From Actinobacillus minor NM305 (lineage in GTDB: Bacteria > Pseudomonadota > Gammaproteobacteria > Enterobacterales > Pasteurellaceae), in assembly GCF_000175195.1 (NCBI RefSeq), contig NZ_ACQL01000068.1, positions 1 through 64,000 of the forward strand: a stretch of 64,000 bases of DNA, in the 5' to 3' direction. This document shows positions 1 through 11,298 of this stretch, piece by piece (within the stretch, counting starts at the first letter, position 1; every line of letters begins with the position of its first letter). A program made the translations under genes and the position numbers. Under the pieces are notes generated by a model. It had not been told where the DNA came from. It saw nothing but the letters and a program-made list of their open reading frames with translations, and made no database searches.

Positions 1-2
1 CG

Positions 3-409
3 GACAAGGACTGTTACACCTGCCCAATGGGACAACCGCTCATTTACAGCACTACTACAAGAGAAGGCTATCATACCTACAAATCCACCCCGGCTTATTG
101 TCAGACTTGCCCCCTTCGTTCGCAGTGTACCCAAAATCAAAAAGCCGAAAGGCTGATAACCCGACATATCTATCAAGCTGCGATGGAGAACGCCAATGCG
201 GTGAGACTGTCGGAGCAAGGAAAAAACTCTACAAACGTCGAGCCGAAACCGTAGAGCGTAGCTTTGCGGACGCCAAGTAACACCACGGACACCACAACGC
301 CCGTTACAGAGGGTTGTTGAAAGTACAGATGCAATGCTTCCTAGCGGCAATGGCACAAAATATCAAGAAGATAGCCCTTGTGCTATGGGCTTTTTTACGC
401 TTTTTATGA
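3..409 (+). pseudogene. IS1182-family transposase, C-terminal remnant (truncated by window, frameshifted, with in-frame stop)
   Basis: The first frame begins DKDCYTCPMGQ and continues through a cysteine-rich stretch (CQTCPLRSQC) to EQGKNS. The sense then continues one frame back as KKLYKRRAETVERSFADAK, meets a TAA stop at 278-280, and reads on as HHGHHNARYRGLLKVQMQC to a TGA at 407-409. Order and wording match the C-terminal part of IS1182-type DDE transposases, including the conserved ERSFADAK region with the catalytic Glu. The stop replaces the Gln usually found between AK and HHGH, as a CAA to TAA change would. The frame change falls in a run of six A (221-226). Two lesions indicate a dead copy. 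The 5' part lies outside the window. Family assignment is from memory of the motifs. Confidence 0.8.
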
Positions 410-517
410 CTCAGTGTTTATCAATATGCGGTAATGGTAAAAAAATCCACAAAACTGACCGCTTGAGTGGCTATCTAAAGTGAAGTGCAAAAGAAAGAGA
501 TAAAACAGCAAAAAAAT

Positions 518-555
518 AACCCCACCTTTGACAGAAGGTCTGTAAAGGTGGGGTT
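518..555. repeat. Long hairpin in the 3' region of the IS remnant
   Basis: The arms AACCCCACCTTT (518-529) and AAAGGTGGGGTT (544-555) are perfect complements, with a further ACAG/CTGT pairing inside a short loop. No T-run follows, so it is not a standard terminator. It probably belongs to the end of the insertion sequence. The rest of 410-706 holds no gene: there is a partial uptake word near 459 and AT-rich sequence before the pxp operon. Confidence 0.6.
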
Positions 556-568
556 GTCAGTGGTCTGA

Positions 569-594
569 GCCTGAAAGCAATTTCAGGCTTTTTT
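569..594 (+). terminator. Rho-independent terminator
   Basis: GCCTGAAA (569-576) pairs with TTTCAGGC (581-588) around a GCAA tetraloop and is followed by six T. This is a textbook terminator. It closes transcription from the IS side before the pxp operon. Confidence 0.85.
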
Positions 595-706
595 GTGTGT
601 TTATAAATAAAAAATAATAATGTTATAAATAAAATAAATTATTGACATTAAAAAATAATCAAGGTAAAAGCATAGTTAAACACATACATCATTTATAGGG
701 ATAATT

Positions 707-1357
707 ATGCTAATCATTCATTATACTAGTGAGCATTCTTTACTCTGCACTCTTCCTCCACCTGCGGAGTTATCCAAACAACAAGGCCTTTGGGTATTAT
801 CTGAATTTGCACAACGTTTGCCCAATGTTCATGAAACCGTAGTCGGTATGAATAATGTTACCCTATTTCACGATTTTCATACCGATACAAAAACACTGAT
901 TGAACAAGTAAATCTATTATGGGAACAGGTTCAGCAGCAAAGTACCACCCATCTAGGCAGATTAGTTGAAATTCCTGTCCATTATGGCGGTGAATATGGC
1001 GAAGATCTGCATTATGTTGCCGATTATCACAATACAACACCCGAAGAAATTATTCGTCGTCATACCGAACCAACTTACACAGTATTTATGATGGGCTTTC
1101 AACCAGGTTTCCCTTATTTAGGCGGTTTGCCGGAAAATTTGCACACTCCACGCCGAGATGTGCCGAGAACCAAAGTCCCGGCAGGAGCTGTCGGTATTGG
1201 TGGTAGTCAAACGGGGATTTATCCTTTCACATCTCCCGGTGGTTGGCAGTTGCTTGGTAAGACCTATACGCAACTTTTTGATGTGAACCAAACTCCTCCG
1301 GTACTTTTAAAAGCAGGTGATCAGGTTCGTTTTGTGGCGGAGAGTATTAGCCTATGA
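707..1357 (+). CDS. pxpB: 5-oxoprolinase subunit B (PxpB/YbgJ, KipI family)
   Basis: Cytoplasmic subunit of the bacterial PxpABC 5-oxoprolinase, which uses ATP to open 5-oxo-L-proline to glutamate. The 216-residue protein has the usual length and the cyclophilin-like KipI fold markers: PVHYGGEYGEDL near residue 90, GFQPGFPYLGG from residue 130, and PAGAVGIGGSQTGIYP near 160. It opens an operon: its stop overlaps the start of pxpC by 4 bases, and pxpA and an NRAMP-fold transporter follow. Recognition is firm at family level. The subunit letter follows the pxpB-pxpC-pxpA order known from other bacteria. Confidence 0.93.
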   Translation: MLIIHYTSEHSLLCTLPPPAELSKQQGLWVLSEFAQRLPNVHETVVGMNNVTLFHDFHTDTKTLIEQVNLLWEQVQQQSTTHLGRLVEIPVHYGGEYGEDLHYVADYHNTTPEEIIRRHTEPTYTVFMMGFQPGFPYLGGLPENLHTPRRDVPRTKVPAGAVGIGGSQTGIYPFTSPGGWQLLGKTYTQLFDVNQTPPVLLKAGDQVRFVAESISL

Positions 1358-2286
1358 TTTATATTCAACAACTTCAAGCCTTTGCTCACATTCAAGATTT
1401 GGGGCGTTTCGGATGGCGTGGCTTTGGTATTGGCCACGCAGGAGCAATGGATAATCTTGCTTTACAAGCGGGTAATTTATTATTAGAAAATGCAAATAAT
1501 GCGTCAGCAATTGAACTCGCTCTTGGTGGAATGACGATAACTTTTGATTGCAATACACCCTTTTGTTTAACAGGCGCGCTTTGCGAGGCGGAATTAGATG
1601 GTCAGCCGATTTTTTCTTACTGGCGTTATACGGCAAAAGCTCGCCAAACCTTAAAAATTAAGCGGATCGTCAAAGGTAACTATGCTTATCTTTGTGTAGC
1701 CGGTGGTTTTATCGTACCAGAAGTACTGGGATCTTGTAGTACCGATTTAAAAGCTGGTTTTGGCGGTTATCAAGGGAGATTACTCAAAGTCGGCGATCAT
1801 TTGGCAACAGGAAAACGAAATACTACTTTAAATGAAATCGGGATAGAGCCAATTGCGTTTACCAACCGCATTTATGCGACCGTTTCATCTGAATATGAAC
1901 ATTTTACAGCAGAAAGCCAATCGCAATTTTGGCAACAAGGTTGGATGCTCCAACAAAACAGTAACCGTATGGGGTATCGTTTCGCCGGTTTGCAAAAATT
2001 AAACCTAAAATCACCGCTTGAAATGCTCTCTTATGCCGCACCGGCTGGGACAGTGCAAGTTCCTCCGGACGGACAGCCAATTATTTTAATGGCGGATGCG
2101 CAAACAACAGGAGGGTATCCAAAAATCGCTTGTGTAATTCACGCTGATCTTGGCAGATTAGCTCAAACACCTTTCGGACATCCAGTCTATTTCGAGCAAG
2201 TCAGTCGTGAGCAAGCGGTTGCACTATACCAACAAGACCAAATGTATTTAGAAAATATCAGGAGAAAAGTTCGTGAAACACGTTGA
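1354..2286 (+). CDS. pxpC: 5-oxoprolinase subunit C (PxpC/YbgK, biotin-dependent carboxyltransferase-like)
   Basis: Second PxpABC subunit, 310 residues, of the KipA / allophanate hydrolase subunit 2 family. The N-terminus carries the family signature ([21 protein letters not shown], residues about 13-33), and the C-terminal half contains [20 protein letters not shown], also typical. It overlaps pxpB by 4 bases and pxpA by 14 bases, which suggests translational coupling of all three subunits. PxpB and PxpC act together on the substrate prepared for PxpA. No lesion is visible. Confidence 0.93.
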   Translation: MIYIQQLQAFAHIQDLGRFGWRGFGIGHAGAMDNLALQAGNLLLENANNASAIELALGGMTITFDCNTPFCLTGALCEAELDGQPIFSYWRYTAKARQTLKIKRIVKGNYAYLCVAGGFIVPEVLGSCSTDLKAGFGGYQGRLLKVGDHLATGKRNTTLNEIGIEPIAFTNRIYATVSSEYEHFTAESQSQFWQQGWMLQQNSNRMGYRFAGLQKLNLKSPLEMLSYAAPAGTVQVPPDGQPIILMADAQTTGGYPKIACVIHADLGRLAQTPFGHPVYFEQVSREQAVALYQQDQMYLENIRRKVRETR

Positions 2287-3013
2287 TTTAAATGTTGATC
2301 TTGCCGAAGGTTGTGGCAACGATGAAAAATTATTGCAATTAGTCAGCTCTGCTAATGTTGCTTGCGGTTTACACGCTGGGGATTACAACGAAATGCGCAA
2401 AGCAATTCAGTGGGCGAAAGCGAATAATGTACGAGTGGGGGCACACCCAAGTTTTCCTGATCGTGAAAATTTTGGGCGTACCAATATGCAGTTAGCTGAT
2501 GATGAATTAAGAGCTTGCTTACTTTATCAATTAGGTGCAGTAAAAGCCTTATGCGATGCAGAAAATGTTATTTTGGCATATGTGAAACCTCACGGTGCAC
2601 TCTATAACCAAGCCGCAAAAGATCCTGCATTGGCACGCCTAATTGCTCAAACGATTAAAGCCTTCGATCCGAAATTGGCAGTAATGGGATTGTCGGGTAG
2701 CTTAATGCTTAACATTGCTCAAGAAGAAGGTTTGGACATTATCTCAGAAGTCTTTGCCGATCGACACTACTTGGCAGATGGCTCACTTGTTCCACGCTCT
2801 CGAGATGATGCTTTGGTTGAAAATGATGAAGAAGCTATTTCACAAGTGTTACAAATGGTATTAGAGGGAACTGTTCCAACCATTGAAGGCGGTAAAGTTA
2901 CTATTCAAGCCGATAGTATTTGCTTGCATGGCGATGGTACGCATGCCATTGAATTTGCAGAAAAAATTCGAGTTGCGTTGAAAGAAAAGCAGATTGACAT
3001 TCATGCAAAATAA
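2273..3013 (+). CDS. pxpA: 5-oxoprolinase subunit A (PxpA, LamB/YcsF family)
   Basis: 246 residues, the usual size for the LamB/YcsF family. Signatures are [14 protein letters not shown] at the N-terminus, [10 protein letters not shown] near residue 30 and KPHGALYN near 105; these hold conserved acidic and histidine residues of the TIM-barrel-like active site. I take the GTG at 2273 as start because AGGAGA lies 7-12 bases upstream and the family begins at this point. The gene starts inside pxpC. PxpA is the ATP-dependent hydrolase part that gives glutamate. The gene after it encodes a transporter 31 bases downstream. Confidence 0.93.
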   Translation: MKHVDLNVDLAEGCGNDEKLLQLVSSANVACGLHAGDYNEMRKAIQWAKANNVRVGAHPSFPDRENFGRTNMQLADDELRACLLYQLGAVKALCDAENVILAYVKPHGALYNQAAKDPALARLIAQTIKAFDPKLAVMGLSGSLMLNIAQEEGLDIISEVFADRHYLADGSLVPRSRDDALVENDEEAISQVLQMVLEGTVPTIEGGKVTIQADSICLHGDGTHAIEFAEKIRVALKEKQIDIHAK

Positions 3014-3044
3014 AACATAAATAAAAAACACAATAGGAGTCTAT

Positions 3045-4232
3045 ATGGCAAATAACAACCGTAGTGCCCTTTTAGGTGCAGCATTTTTGATGGCAACTTC
3101 AGCCATCGGTCCAGGTTTTTTAACGCAAACAGCAACTTTTACCCAGTCTTTATTAGCCAGTTTTGGCTTTGTGATTTTACTTTCTATCTTACTAGATATC
3201 GGTGCACAGCTTAATATTTGGCGTATCGTTGCAGTTTCCGAAAAGAAAGCTCAAGATATTGCTAACGCCGTTTTACCTGGCGCAGGCTATTTCTTAGCCG
3301 TTTTAATCGTCATGGGCGGTTTAGCATTTAATATTGGTAACGTGGGCGGCGCTGGTTTAGGGCTAAATATTTTGACGGGTCTATCACCTGAAATGGGTGC
3401 AGTTATCAGCGGTGCTATCGCTGTGGGCATTTTCCTATTTAAAGAAGCTGGAAAAGCAATGGACAGATTTGCTCAAGTGATGGGTTTTGTGATGATAGCA
3501 CTGACTATTTACGTTGCAGTTAAAGCGAGCCCTCCGGTAGGCGAAGCTGTTGTTCGTACTTTTTTACCAGAAAAATTAGATGTGATTGCAATTGTTACTC
3601 TCGTAGGCGGTACCGTTGGTGGTTATATTACCTTTGCAGGCGCACACCGTTTGTTAGATGCCGGTATTAAAGGTAAAGAATCACTTAAAGAAGTGAGCAA
3701 GAGTTCGGTCTCTGCGATTTTAATTGCTTCTATTATGCGTGTAGTGTTGTTTTTAGCGATACTCGGTGTTGTATCTCAAGGCGTAACCTTGGATCCTAAA
3801 AATCCGGCAGCAACGCCATTTTCACATGTTGCAGGTAATTTCGGCTTAATTATTTTTGGCATTGTGATTTGGGCGGCTTCGATTACTTCTGTTATCGGTG
3901 CAGCTTATACTTCTGTTTCATTTATTACCAGTTTTTCACCAAAAATTGAGAAGCATAAAAATTGCTGGATTGTTGCCTTTATTGTGATTTCAACTATTGT
4001 TCTTGCGACTATTGGTCGTCCTGCGCAAGTACTTGTTTTTGTCGGTGCATTAAATGGCTTAATTTTACCAGTTTCTTTAGGCTTAATTTTACTTGCAGCC
4101 CATAAAACAAAGATTGTTGGTAATTATAAACATCCAATTTGGATGACCGCTTCAGGTGCTGTTGTTGTGATTGTTATGGCAATTTTAAGTGCGATGACTT
4201 TAGTTAAATATTTTAATAGCTTATTTGTGTAG
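3045..4232 (+). CDS. NRAMP-fold membrane transporter of the pxp operon, probably for 5-oxoproline or another non-metal substrate
   Basis: 395 residues, with about 11 hydrophobic segments. The fold family is recognisable at the N-terminus (SAIGPGFLTQTATFTQ), but the DPGN motif that binds metal in the first helix of true NRAMP proteins is not there. The helix-6 region (TVGGYITFAGAHRLLD) also lacks the canonical Met-Pro-His. Similar proteins are linked to pxp genes in Haemophilus (HI1728) and Bacillus (ycsG). AGGAG precedes the ATG, and a strong terminator follows. Seen: family, motif loss and operon position. Inferred: that it imports the 5-oxoprolinase substrate rather than a divalent metal. 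It is often annotated as a metal transporter. Confidence 0.8.
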   Translation: MANNNRSALLGAAFLMATSAIGPGFLTQTATFTQSLLASFGFVILLSILLDIGAQLNIWRIVAVSEKKAQDIANAVLPGAGYFLAVLIVMGGLAFNIGNVGGAGLGLNILTGLSPEMGAVISGAIAVGIFLFKEAGKAMDRFAQVMGFVMIALTIYVAVKASPPVGEAVVRTFLPEKLDVIAIVTLVGGTVGGYITFAGAHRLLDAGIKGKESLKEVSKSSVSAILIASIMRVVLFLAILGVVSQGVTLDPKNPAATPFSHVAGNFGLIIFGIVIWAASITSVIGAAYTSVSFITSFSPKIEKHKNCWIVAFIVISTIVLATIGRPAQVLVFVGALNGLILPVSLGLILLAAHKTKIVGNYKHPIWMTASGAVVVIVMAILSAMTLVKYFNSLFV

Positions 4233-4250
4233 TTATAAAAAGCGGTAATA

Positions 4251-4285
4251 AAAACGGTCGAATAATTTTATTTTTCGACCGTTTT
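4251..4285. terminator. Bidirectional terminator between the pxp operon and nfuA
   Basis: AAAACGGTCGAA (4251-4262) and TTCGACCGTTTT (4274-4285) form a perfect 12-bp stem with an AT-rich loop. A/T flanks on both sides allow it to serve the pxp operon on plus and nfuA on minus. Confidence 0.85.
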
Positions 4286-4297
4286 ATTTAATGTGAT

Positions 4298-4897
4298 TTA
4301 GTAATAAGAGTGTTCACCATGTTGATGTTCTGTCACATCTTTTACGCCGGCTAATTCATCAGGGAATTGGAGTAGAAGTTGTTTTTCGATACCTTCTTTT
4401 AAGGTTACATCAACCATTGAACAACCATTACAGCCACCACCAAATTGTAGGATTGCAAATTTATCTTCAGTGACTTCAATCAAAGTAACTTTACCGCCAT
4501 GGCTGGCAAGTTGAGGGTTGATTTGGGTTTGAATAACATAATCTAAGCGTTCAATAAAAGGTGCATCATCTGCAACTTTACGCATTTTGGCATTAGGCGC
4601 TTTTAAGGTTAATTGTGCGCCCATTGGATCCGTTACATAATCAATTTCAGCTTCATCAAGAAATGGTAAGCTAATTTCATCAACAAATGCAGAAAAACCA
4701 TTATATTGGAATTCTGTATCGGTATCTTCAACGGCATTTGGAGGACAATATGACACTCCACATTCAGCATTTGGCGTACCTGGATTAACGACAAAGATGC
4801 GAATGTTAGTACCTTCTTCCTGTTGTTCTAATAAACGGCAAAAATGGGTTTGAGCCGTTTCTGAAATAGAAATGTGAGTAGTTTGTTCTTGTTCCAT
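4298..4897 (-). CDS. nfuA: Fe-S biogenesis protein NfuA
   Basis: NfuA carries [4Fe-4S] clusters to client enzymes, especially under oxidative stress or iron shortage. The protein has the two expected parts: an N-terminal degenerate A-type domain ([15 protein letters not shown]) and a C-terminal Nfu domain with the cluster-binding CxxC in [17 protein letters not shown]. It ends [10 protein letters not shown], nearly as in the E. coli protein. I prefer the ATG at 4897 (199 residues). An in-frame ATG at 4909 would add MRKN but has no good ribosome site. Monocistronic as far as visible. Confidence 0.95.
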   Translation of the reverse strand: MEQEQTTHISISETAQTHFCRLLEQQEEGTNIRIFVVNPGTPNAECGVSYCPPNAVEDTDTEFQYNGFSAFVDEISLPFLDEAEIDYVTDPMGAQLTLKAPNAKMRKVADDAPFIERLDYVIQTQINPQLASHGGKVTLIEVTEDKFAILQFGGGCNGCSMVDVTLKEGIEKQLLLQFPDELAGVKDVTEHQHGEHSYY

Positions 4898-5154
4898 ATT
4901 CTTTCTCATCTTAACTTAAATAATTGAGTAATTTCATAAAGTATTCTACGCCTTATCCCATTGTGAATCTAGCTCAAATTAAACAATTTAAACAATAAAT
5001 AAACATAATCATCTTTTGTAGAAAGTGGCTAATTATTTAGAGGTAGAAGTTGCTTTAGCGTTGTTTGATATATTGATAAAGTTCAATTATTCAAGAGATA
5101 AAATGTAAAAAATTTGTGTTTTTATAGAAAAATAACCTCGTTTTGGGGTAGAAT

Positions 5155-6681
<1,527 letters not shown>

Positions 6682-6683
6682 TA

Positions 6684-7919
6684 ATGGGTTTAAAAAATCT
6701 TTTTGAAAAAATGGAACCTGCATTTTTACCAGGTGGTAAATATGCAAAGCTCTATCCATTATTTGAAGCAATGTATACTCTAATGTATACGCCGGGTTCT
6801 GTTACACGTAATACAACCCACGTTCGTGATGCATTAGATTCAAAACGTATGATGATTATTGTTTGGTTAGCGTTACTTCCTGCCGTGTTTTACGGTATGT
6901 ATAACGTTGGTCATCAATCAATCAATGCGATTTTAAGTATGAATACCACAGTTGAAGCATTAGCTGCAAAAGACTGGCATTATGTATTAGTTCAAATGTT
7001 AGGTTTAGATGTTTCTGCAACAGCTGGTATTGGCAGCAAAATGGCACTAGGCGCAGTATTCTTCTTACCAATCTACTTAACCGTATTTGCGTTAGGTTCA
7101 TTGATTGAGATTATTTTTGCGGTTGTGCGTGGTCACGAAGTAAACGAAGGTTTATTCGTAACAACAATTCTTTTTGCGTTAATCGTTCCACCAACATTGC
7201 CTTTATGGCAAGCCGCTTTAGGTATTACGTTTGGTTTAGTGGTTGCGAAAGAAGTATTTGGTGGCGTAGGTAAAAACTTTATGAACCCAGCTTTAGCAGG
7301 TCGTGCGTTCTTATTCTTCGCATATCCAGCGCAAATTTCAGGGGATTTAGTTTGGACGGCGGCAGATGGCTTCTCTGGCGCAACAGCACTTTCTCAATGG
7401 GCAGTGGGTGGTCAAGCAGCACTTAAACATGTGGCAACAGGCGAACCAATTACCTGGATGGATGCTTTCTTAGGTAATATTCCTGGTTCTATGGGCGAAG
7501 TTTCAACAGTTGCTTTAGCAATCGGTGCTGTAATCATTGTGTTTGCACGTATTGCTTCATGGCGAATTATTGCTGGCGTAATGCTTGGTATGGCTGGAAT
7601 GGCAACGTTATTTAACCTCATCGGTTCAGAGACTAACCCATTATTCTCTATGCCTTGGCATTGGCACTTAGTATTAGGTGGTTTTGCAATCGGTATGTTC
7701 TTTATGGCAACGGATCCGGTATCTGCGGCATTTACCAATAAAGGTAAATGGTGGTACGGTATTTTAATCGGCGTAATGGCTGTGTTAATCCGTGTTGCAA
7801 ACCCTGCATACCCAGAAGGTATGATGTTAGCGATTTTATTTGCTAACCTATTTGCTCCGATCTTCGACTACTTAGTGGTTCAAGGTAACATTAAACGTAG
7901 AAAAGCGAGAACTGCATAA
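6684..7919 (+). CDS. nqrB: Na+-NQR subunit B, FMN-carrying membrane subunit
   Basis: 411 residues with around ten hydrophobic segments. NqrB holds a covalently bound FMN and riboflavin and forms part of the Na+ path. The flavinylation motif SGATALS is present in [12 protein letters not shown], with the acceptor threonine at residue 234 (236 in Vibrio cholerae). It starts two bases after nqrA, and its last base is the first base of the nqrC ATG. The product depends on ApbE, encoded later in the same operon, for FMN attachment. Confidence 0.97.
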   Translation: MGLKNLFEKMEPAFLPGGKYAKLYPLFEAMYTLMYTPGSVTRNTTHVRDALDSKRMMIIVWLALLPAVFYGMYNVGHQSINAILSMNTTVEALAAKDWHYVLVQMLGLDVSATAGIGSKMALGAVFFLPIYLTVFALGSLIEIIFAVVRGHEVNEGLFVTTILFALIVPPTLPLWQAALGITFGLVVAKEVFGGVGKNFMNPALAGRAFLFFAYPAQISGDLVWTAADGFSGATALSQWAVGGQAALKHVATGEPITWMDAFLGNIPGSMGEVSTVALAIGAVIIVFARIASWRIIAGVMLGMAGMATLFNLIGSETNPLFSMPWHWHLVLGGFAIGMFFMATDPVSAAFTNKGKWWYGILIGVMAVLIRVANPAYPEGMMLAILFANLFAPIFDYLVVQGNIKRRKARTA

Positions 7920-8689
7920 TGGCTAAATTTAATAAAGATAGCGTAGGCGGTACTTTAACCGTCGTTGTGTTGTTGAGCTTAGTCTGTTCTCTTATCGTAG
8001 CGGGTGCTGCGGTGTTATTAAAACCAACACAAGAGATCCAAAAACAGCTTGATAAACAGAAAAACATCTTACAAGCGGCTGGTTTAATGCAAAAAAATAC
8101 CAATGTTCAAGAAACCTATGCAAAATTCATCGAACCTAAAATCGTGGATTTAGCAACGGGTGATTACGTTGAAGGTATTACCAATTTTGATGCAAAATCG
8201 GCAGCAAAAGATCCTGCTCAAAACGTGCAAATTGCACAAGCTGATGATAAAGCTGGCATTAAAACTCGTGCAAAATATGCTGAAATCTATCTTGTAAAAG
8301 ATGAAAGCGGTAAAGTAACTCAAGCTGTATTACCAATGTATGGTAATGGTTTGTGGTCTATTATGTACGGTTTTGTTGCAGTACAGCCTGACGCAAATAC
8401 TATCAACGGTATTACTTACTATGAACAAGGTGAAACAGCGGGTCTTGGTGGTGAAATCGCAAATCCAAACTGGCAGAAATACTTTGTTGGTAAGAAATTA
8501 TTTGATGAACAAGGCAATGTTGCTCTAACTGTTGCTAAAGGTGCTTCAGCAAATAAAGATCATGGTGTAGATGGTCTTTCTGGTGCAACTTTAACTTCAA
8601 ATGGTGTTGATGGTTCATTTAAATATTGGTTCGGTCCACAAGGTTTTGGTCCATTCTTGGCAAAATTTAAAGCAGCAGGAGCTAACTAA
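7919..8689 (+). CDS. nqrC: Na+-NQR subunit C, FMN-carrying subunit
   Basis: 256 residues: one N-terminal membrane helix ([20 protein letters not shown]) and a large periplasmic FMN-binding domain. The acceptor motif is in [12 protein letters not shown], with the threonine of SGAT at residue 224 (225 in V. cholerae), the site at which ApbE links FMN by a phosphoester bond. Start and stop overlap by one base with nqrB and nqrD, so the subunits are tightly coupled. Complete, no lesion. Confidence 0.97.
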   Translation: MAKFNKDSVGGTLTVVVLLSLVCSLIVAGAAVLLKPTQEIQKQLDKQKNILQAAGLMQKNTNVQETYAKFIEPKIVDLATGDYVEGITNFDAKSAAKDPAQNVQIAQADDKAGIKTRAKYAEIYLVKDESGKVTQAVLPMYGNGLWSIMYGFVAVQPDANTINGITYYEQGETAGLGGEIANPNWQKYFVGKKLFDEQGNVALTVAKGASANKDHGVDGLSGATLTSNGVDGSFKYWFGPQGFGPFLAKFKAAGAN

Positions 8690-9312
8690 TGGCTAGTAAC
8701 AATCTTAAAAAATTATTGTTATCGCCAGTGGTAGATAACAACCCTATTGCATTACAGATCTTAGGTATCTGTTCTGCACTTGCGGTAACTACGCAGTTAC
8801 AAACTGCAGTCGTAATGGCGATTGCTGTAAGTTTAGTAACAGCGTTCTCAAGTATGTTTATTTCAATGATCCGTAACTATATCCCAAATAGTATTCGTAT
8901 CATTGTACAAATGGCAATCATTGCATCATTAGTGATCTTAGTTGACCAAGTATTACGTGCTTATGCTTATGATCTTTCTAAACAATTATCGGTATTCGTT
9001 GGTTTAATTATTACAAACTGTATCGTAATGGGACGTGCAGAAGCATTTGCAATGAAATCTGCACCATTAGAAAGCTTTGTTGATGGTATCGGTAATGGTT
9101 TAGGTTACGGTGTTATTCTTGTTATCGTTGCATTCCTTCGTGAATTAATTGGTTCAGGAAAACTCTTTGGTGTAACCATTTTCCAAACGGTTCAAGATGG
9201 TGGTTGGTATCAAGCTAACGGCTTATTCTTATTAGCACCAAGTGCGTTCTTTATTATTGGCTTCTTAATCTGGGGCTTAAGAACGTGGAAACCAGAACAA
9301 GTGGAGAAATAA
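8689..9312 (+). CDS. nqrD: Na+-NQR subunit D
   Basis: 207-residue integral membrane protein with six hydrophobic helices, homologous to RnfE/RsxE. NqrD and NqrE form an inverted pair that holds an intramembrane Fe centre through conserved cysteines; here they lie in LGICSALAV and [17 protein letters not shown]. The gene overlaps nqrC by one base and is followed by nqrE after one base. Its cofactor is thought to need NqrM, encoded at the end of this operon. Confidence 0.97.
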   Translation: MASNNLKKLLLSPVVDNNPIALQILGICSALAVTTQLQTAVVMAIAVSLVTAFSSMFISMIRNYIPNSIRIIVQMAIIASLVILVDQVLRAYAYDLSKQLSVFVGLIITNCIVMGRAEAFAMKSAPLESFVDGIGNGLGYGVILVIVAFLRELIGSGKLFGVTIFQTVQDGGWYQANGLFLLAPSAFFIIGFLIWGLRTWKPEQVEK

Positions 9313-9313
9313 G

Positions 9314-9910
9314 ATGCAAGAATTACTTAGTATTTTTGTGAAATCAGTATTCATTGAGAATATGGCACTTTCTTTCTTCCTTGGTATGTGTACATTCCTT
9401 GCGGTGTCTAAGAAAGTCTCAACAGCATTTGGTTTAGGTATTGCAGTAATCGTAGTATTAGGTATTGCTGTGCCTGCAAACCAAATTGTTTACGAAAACG
9501 TTTTAAAAGACGGTGCGTTAGTAGAAGGTGTAGATTTAAGTTTCTTAAACTTTATTACGTTCATCGGGGTAATTGCAGCATTAGTTCAAATTCTTGAAAT
9601 GGTGTTGGATAAATTCTTCCCGGCGTTATATAGCGCATTAGGTATTTTCTTACCATTGATTACAGTAAACTGTGCAATTTTTGGTGCGGTATCGTTCATG
9701 GTTCAACGTGAATATACGTTAGGGCAATCTGTTGTTTACGGTATCGGTGCAGGTACAGGCTGGATGTTAGCAATCGTTGCACTTGCTGGTTTAACAGAAA
9801 AAATGAAATATTCTGATGTACCGGCAGGTTTACGTGGTTTAGGCATTACCTTTATTACCGTTGGCTTAATGGCATTAGGCTTTATGTCATTCTCAGGTAT
9901 TCAGTTATAA
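9314..9910 (+). CDS. nqrE: Na+-NQR subunit E
   Basis: 198-residue membrane subunit, RnfA/RsxA homologue, with six helices. The conserved cysteines are in [14 protein letters not shown] near residue 26 and [15 protein letters not shown] near residue 120, and with those of NqrD they bind the intramembrane iron centre on the electron path from NqrF to NqrC. It begins one base after nqrD, and nqrF follows after 10 bases with its own GGAG ribosome site. Confidence 0.97.
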   Translation: MQELLSIFVKSVFIENMALSFFLGMCTFLAVSKKVSTAFGLGIAVIVVLGIAVPANQIVYENVLKDGALVEGVDLSFLNFITFIGVIAALVQILEMVLDKFFPALYSALGIFLPLITVNCAIFGAVSFMVQREYTLGQSVVYGIGAGTGWMLAIVALAGLTEKMKYSDVPAGLRGLGITFITVGLMALGFMSFSGIQL

Positions 9911-9920
9911 GGAGTAAATT

Positions 9921-11150
9921 GTGGATAGTAATTTTATTTTCGGTATTATCGCATTTACTGCCCTTGTGTTAGTACTTGCGGTGATTATCCTTTTTGCTAA
10001 ATCAAAATTAGTTGATTCAGGCGACATTACGATCTCTATCAATGAAGACCCATCAAAAGCCATTACTTTACCGGCTGGTGGTAAATTACTTGGTGCATTA
10101 GCGAGCAAAGGTATTTTCGTTTCATCAGCTTGTGGTGGCGGTGGCTCTTGTGGTCAATGCCTTGTAAAAGTGAAAAGCGGTGGTGGGGAGATTTTACCAA
10201 CCGAGCTTTCACACATTACGAAGCGTGAAGCAAAAGAAGGTTATCGTCTTGCTTGCCAAGTAAACGTTAAGAGCAATATGGATGTAGAACTTCCAGAAGA
10301 AATCTTTGGCGTGAAAAAATGGCAATGTACCGTGATTTCTAACGATAACAAAGCAACTTTCATTAAAGAGCTTAAGTTAGCAATTCCAGAAGGCGAAGAA
10401 GTACCATTCCGTGCCGGTGGTTATATCCAAATTGAAGCAGATCCGCATACAGTTAATTATAAAGACTTCGATATTCCTAAAGAATACCATGAAGACTGGG
10501 ATAAATATAACTTATGGCGTTATGTTTCTAAAGTGGATGAGCATATTATCCGTGCTTACTCAATGGCTTCATATCCGGAAGAGAAAGGCATCATTATGCT
10601 TAACGTGCGTATTGCAACGCCTCCACCAAGCAATCCTGATGCGCCTCCGGGTCAAATGTCTTCATACATTTGGTCATTAAAACCAGGTGATAAAGTCACT
10701 ATTTCTGGTCCATTCGGTGAATTCTTCGCGAAAGAGACTGATAATGAAATGGTATTTATCGGTGGTGGTGCCGGTATGGCGCCAATGCGTTCACATATCT
10801 TTGACCAATTAAAACGTTTAAAATCTAAACGTAAAATGTCATTCTGGTATGGTGCTCGTTCTAAACGTGAGATCTTCTACCAAGAAGACTTCGACCAATT
10901 AGCTGCAGAAAACGACAACTTCGTATGGCATGTAGCGCTTTCAGATGCATTGCCGGAAGATAATTGGACGGGTTATACAGGCTTTATTCATAATGTTCTT
11001 TATGAAAACTACCTGAAAAACCACGAAGCACCGGAAGATTGTGAATACTACATGTGTGGACCTCCAATCATGAATGCTTCTGTGATCAAGATGTTAAAAG
11101 ATCTTGGTGTAGAAGATGAAAACATCTTATTAGATGATTTCGGTGGTTAA
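9921..11150 (+). CDS. nqrF: Na+-NQR subunit F, NADH dehydrogenase subunit with 2Fe-2S and FAD
   Basis: Electron entry point of the complex. One N-terminal membrane helix (residues about 3-25) is followed by a plant-type ferredoxin domain with cysteines in [16 protein letters not shown] and RLACQV, then a ferredoxin-NADP reductase-like module with RAYSMAS for flavin and [11 protein letters not shown] and the MCGPP stretch for NADH. The length of 409 fits the family (about 407). The start is GTG at 9921 behind GGAG; no nearby ATG gives the normal N-terminus. It ends LLDDFGG, typical for NqrF. Confidence 0.97.
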   Translation: MDSNFIFGIIAFTALVLVLAVIILFAKSKLVDSGDITISINEDPSKAITLPAGGKLLGALASKGIFVSSACGGGGSCGQCLVKVKSGGGEILPTELSHITKREAKEGYRLACQVNVKSNMDVELPEEIFGVKKWQCTVISNDNKATFIKELKLAIPEGEEVPFRAGGYIQIEADPHTVNYKDFDIPKEYHEDWDKYNLWRYVSKVDEHIIRAYSMASYPEEKGIIMLNVRIATPPPSNPDAPPGQMSSYIWSLKPGDKVTISGPFGEFFAKETDNEMVFIGGGAGMAPMRSHIFDQLKRLKSKRKMSFWYGARSKREIFYQEDFDQLAAENDNFVWHVALSDALPEDNWTGYTGFIHNVLYENYLKNHEAPEDCEYYMCGPPIMNASVIKMLKDLGVEDENILLDDFGG

Positions 11151-11173
11151 TAAGAGATCTCAATAATTGATCG

Positions 11174-11220
11174 ACAAGCGGTTAAATTTGTAAAATGTTT
11201 TGCAGATTTGACCGCTTTTA
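11174..11220. terminator. Inverted uptake-sequence pair acting as a hairpin between nqrF and apbE
   Basis: ACAAGCGGTTAAATTTG (11174-11190) faces AGATTTGACCGCTTTTA (11204-11220). The first is a full Apl-type DNA uptake word and the second a near copy in reverse. Together they make a stem of about 14 bp followed by T-rich sequence. It probably attenuates transcription between nqrF and apbE, which have a 148-base gap. Confidence 0.6.
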
Positions 11221-11298
11221 CTTTACCTTTCTTAATCCCCTAAATATCAGACTTATGCTATAATTACCAAAGTTCTTCTTTAAGATTTTGGTAAGTAA

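Noticed and set aside
7412-7738. 108-residue open frame antisense to nqrB
   Set aside because: nqrB is clearly coding on the plus strand; the antisense frame has no signal for translation.
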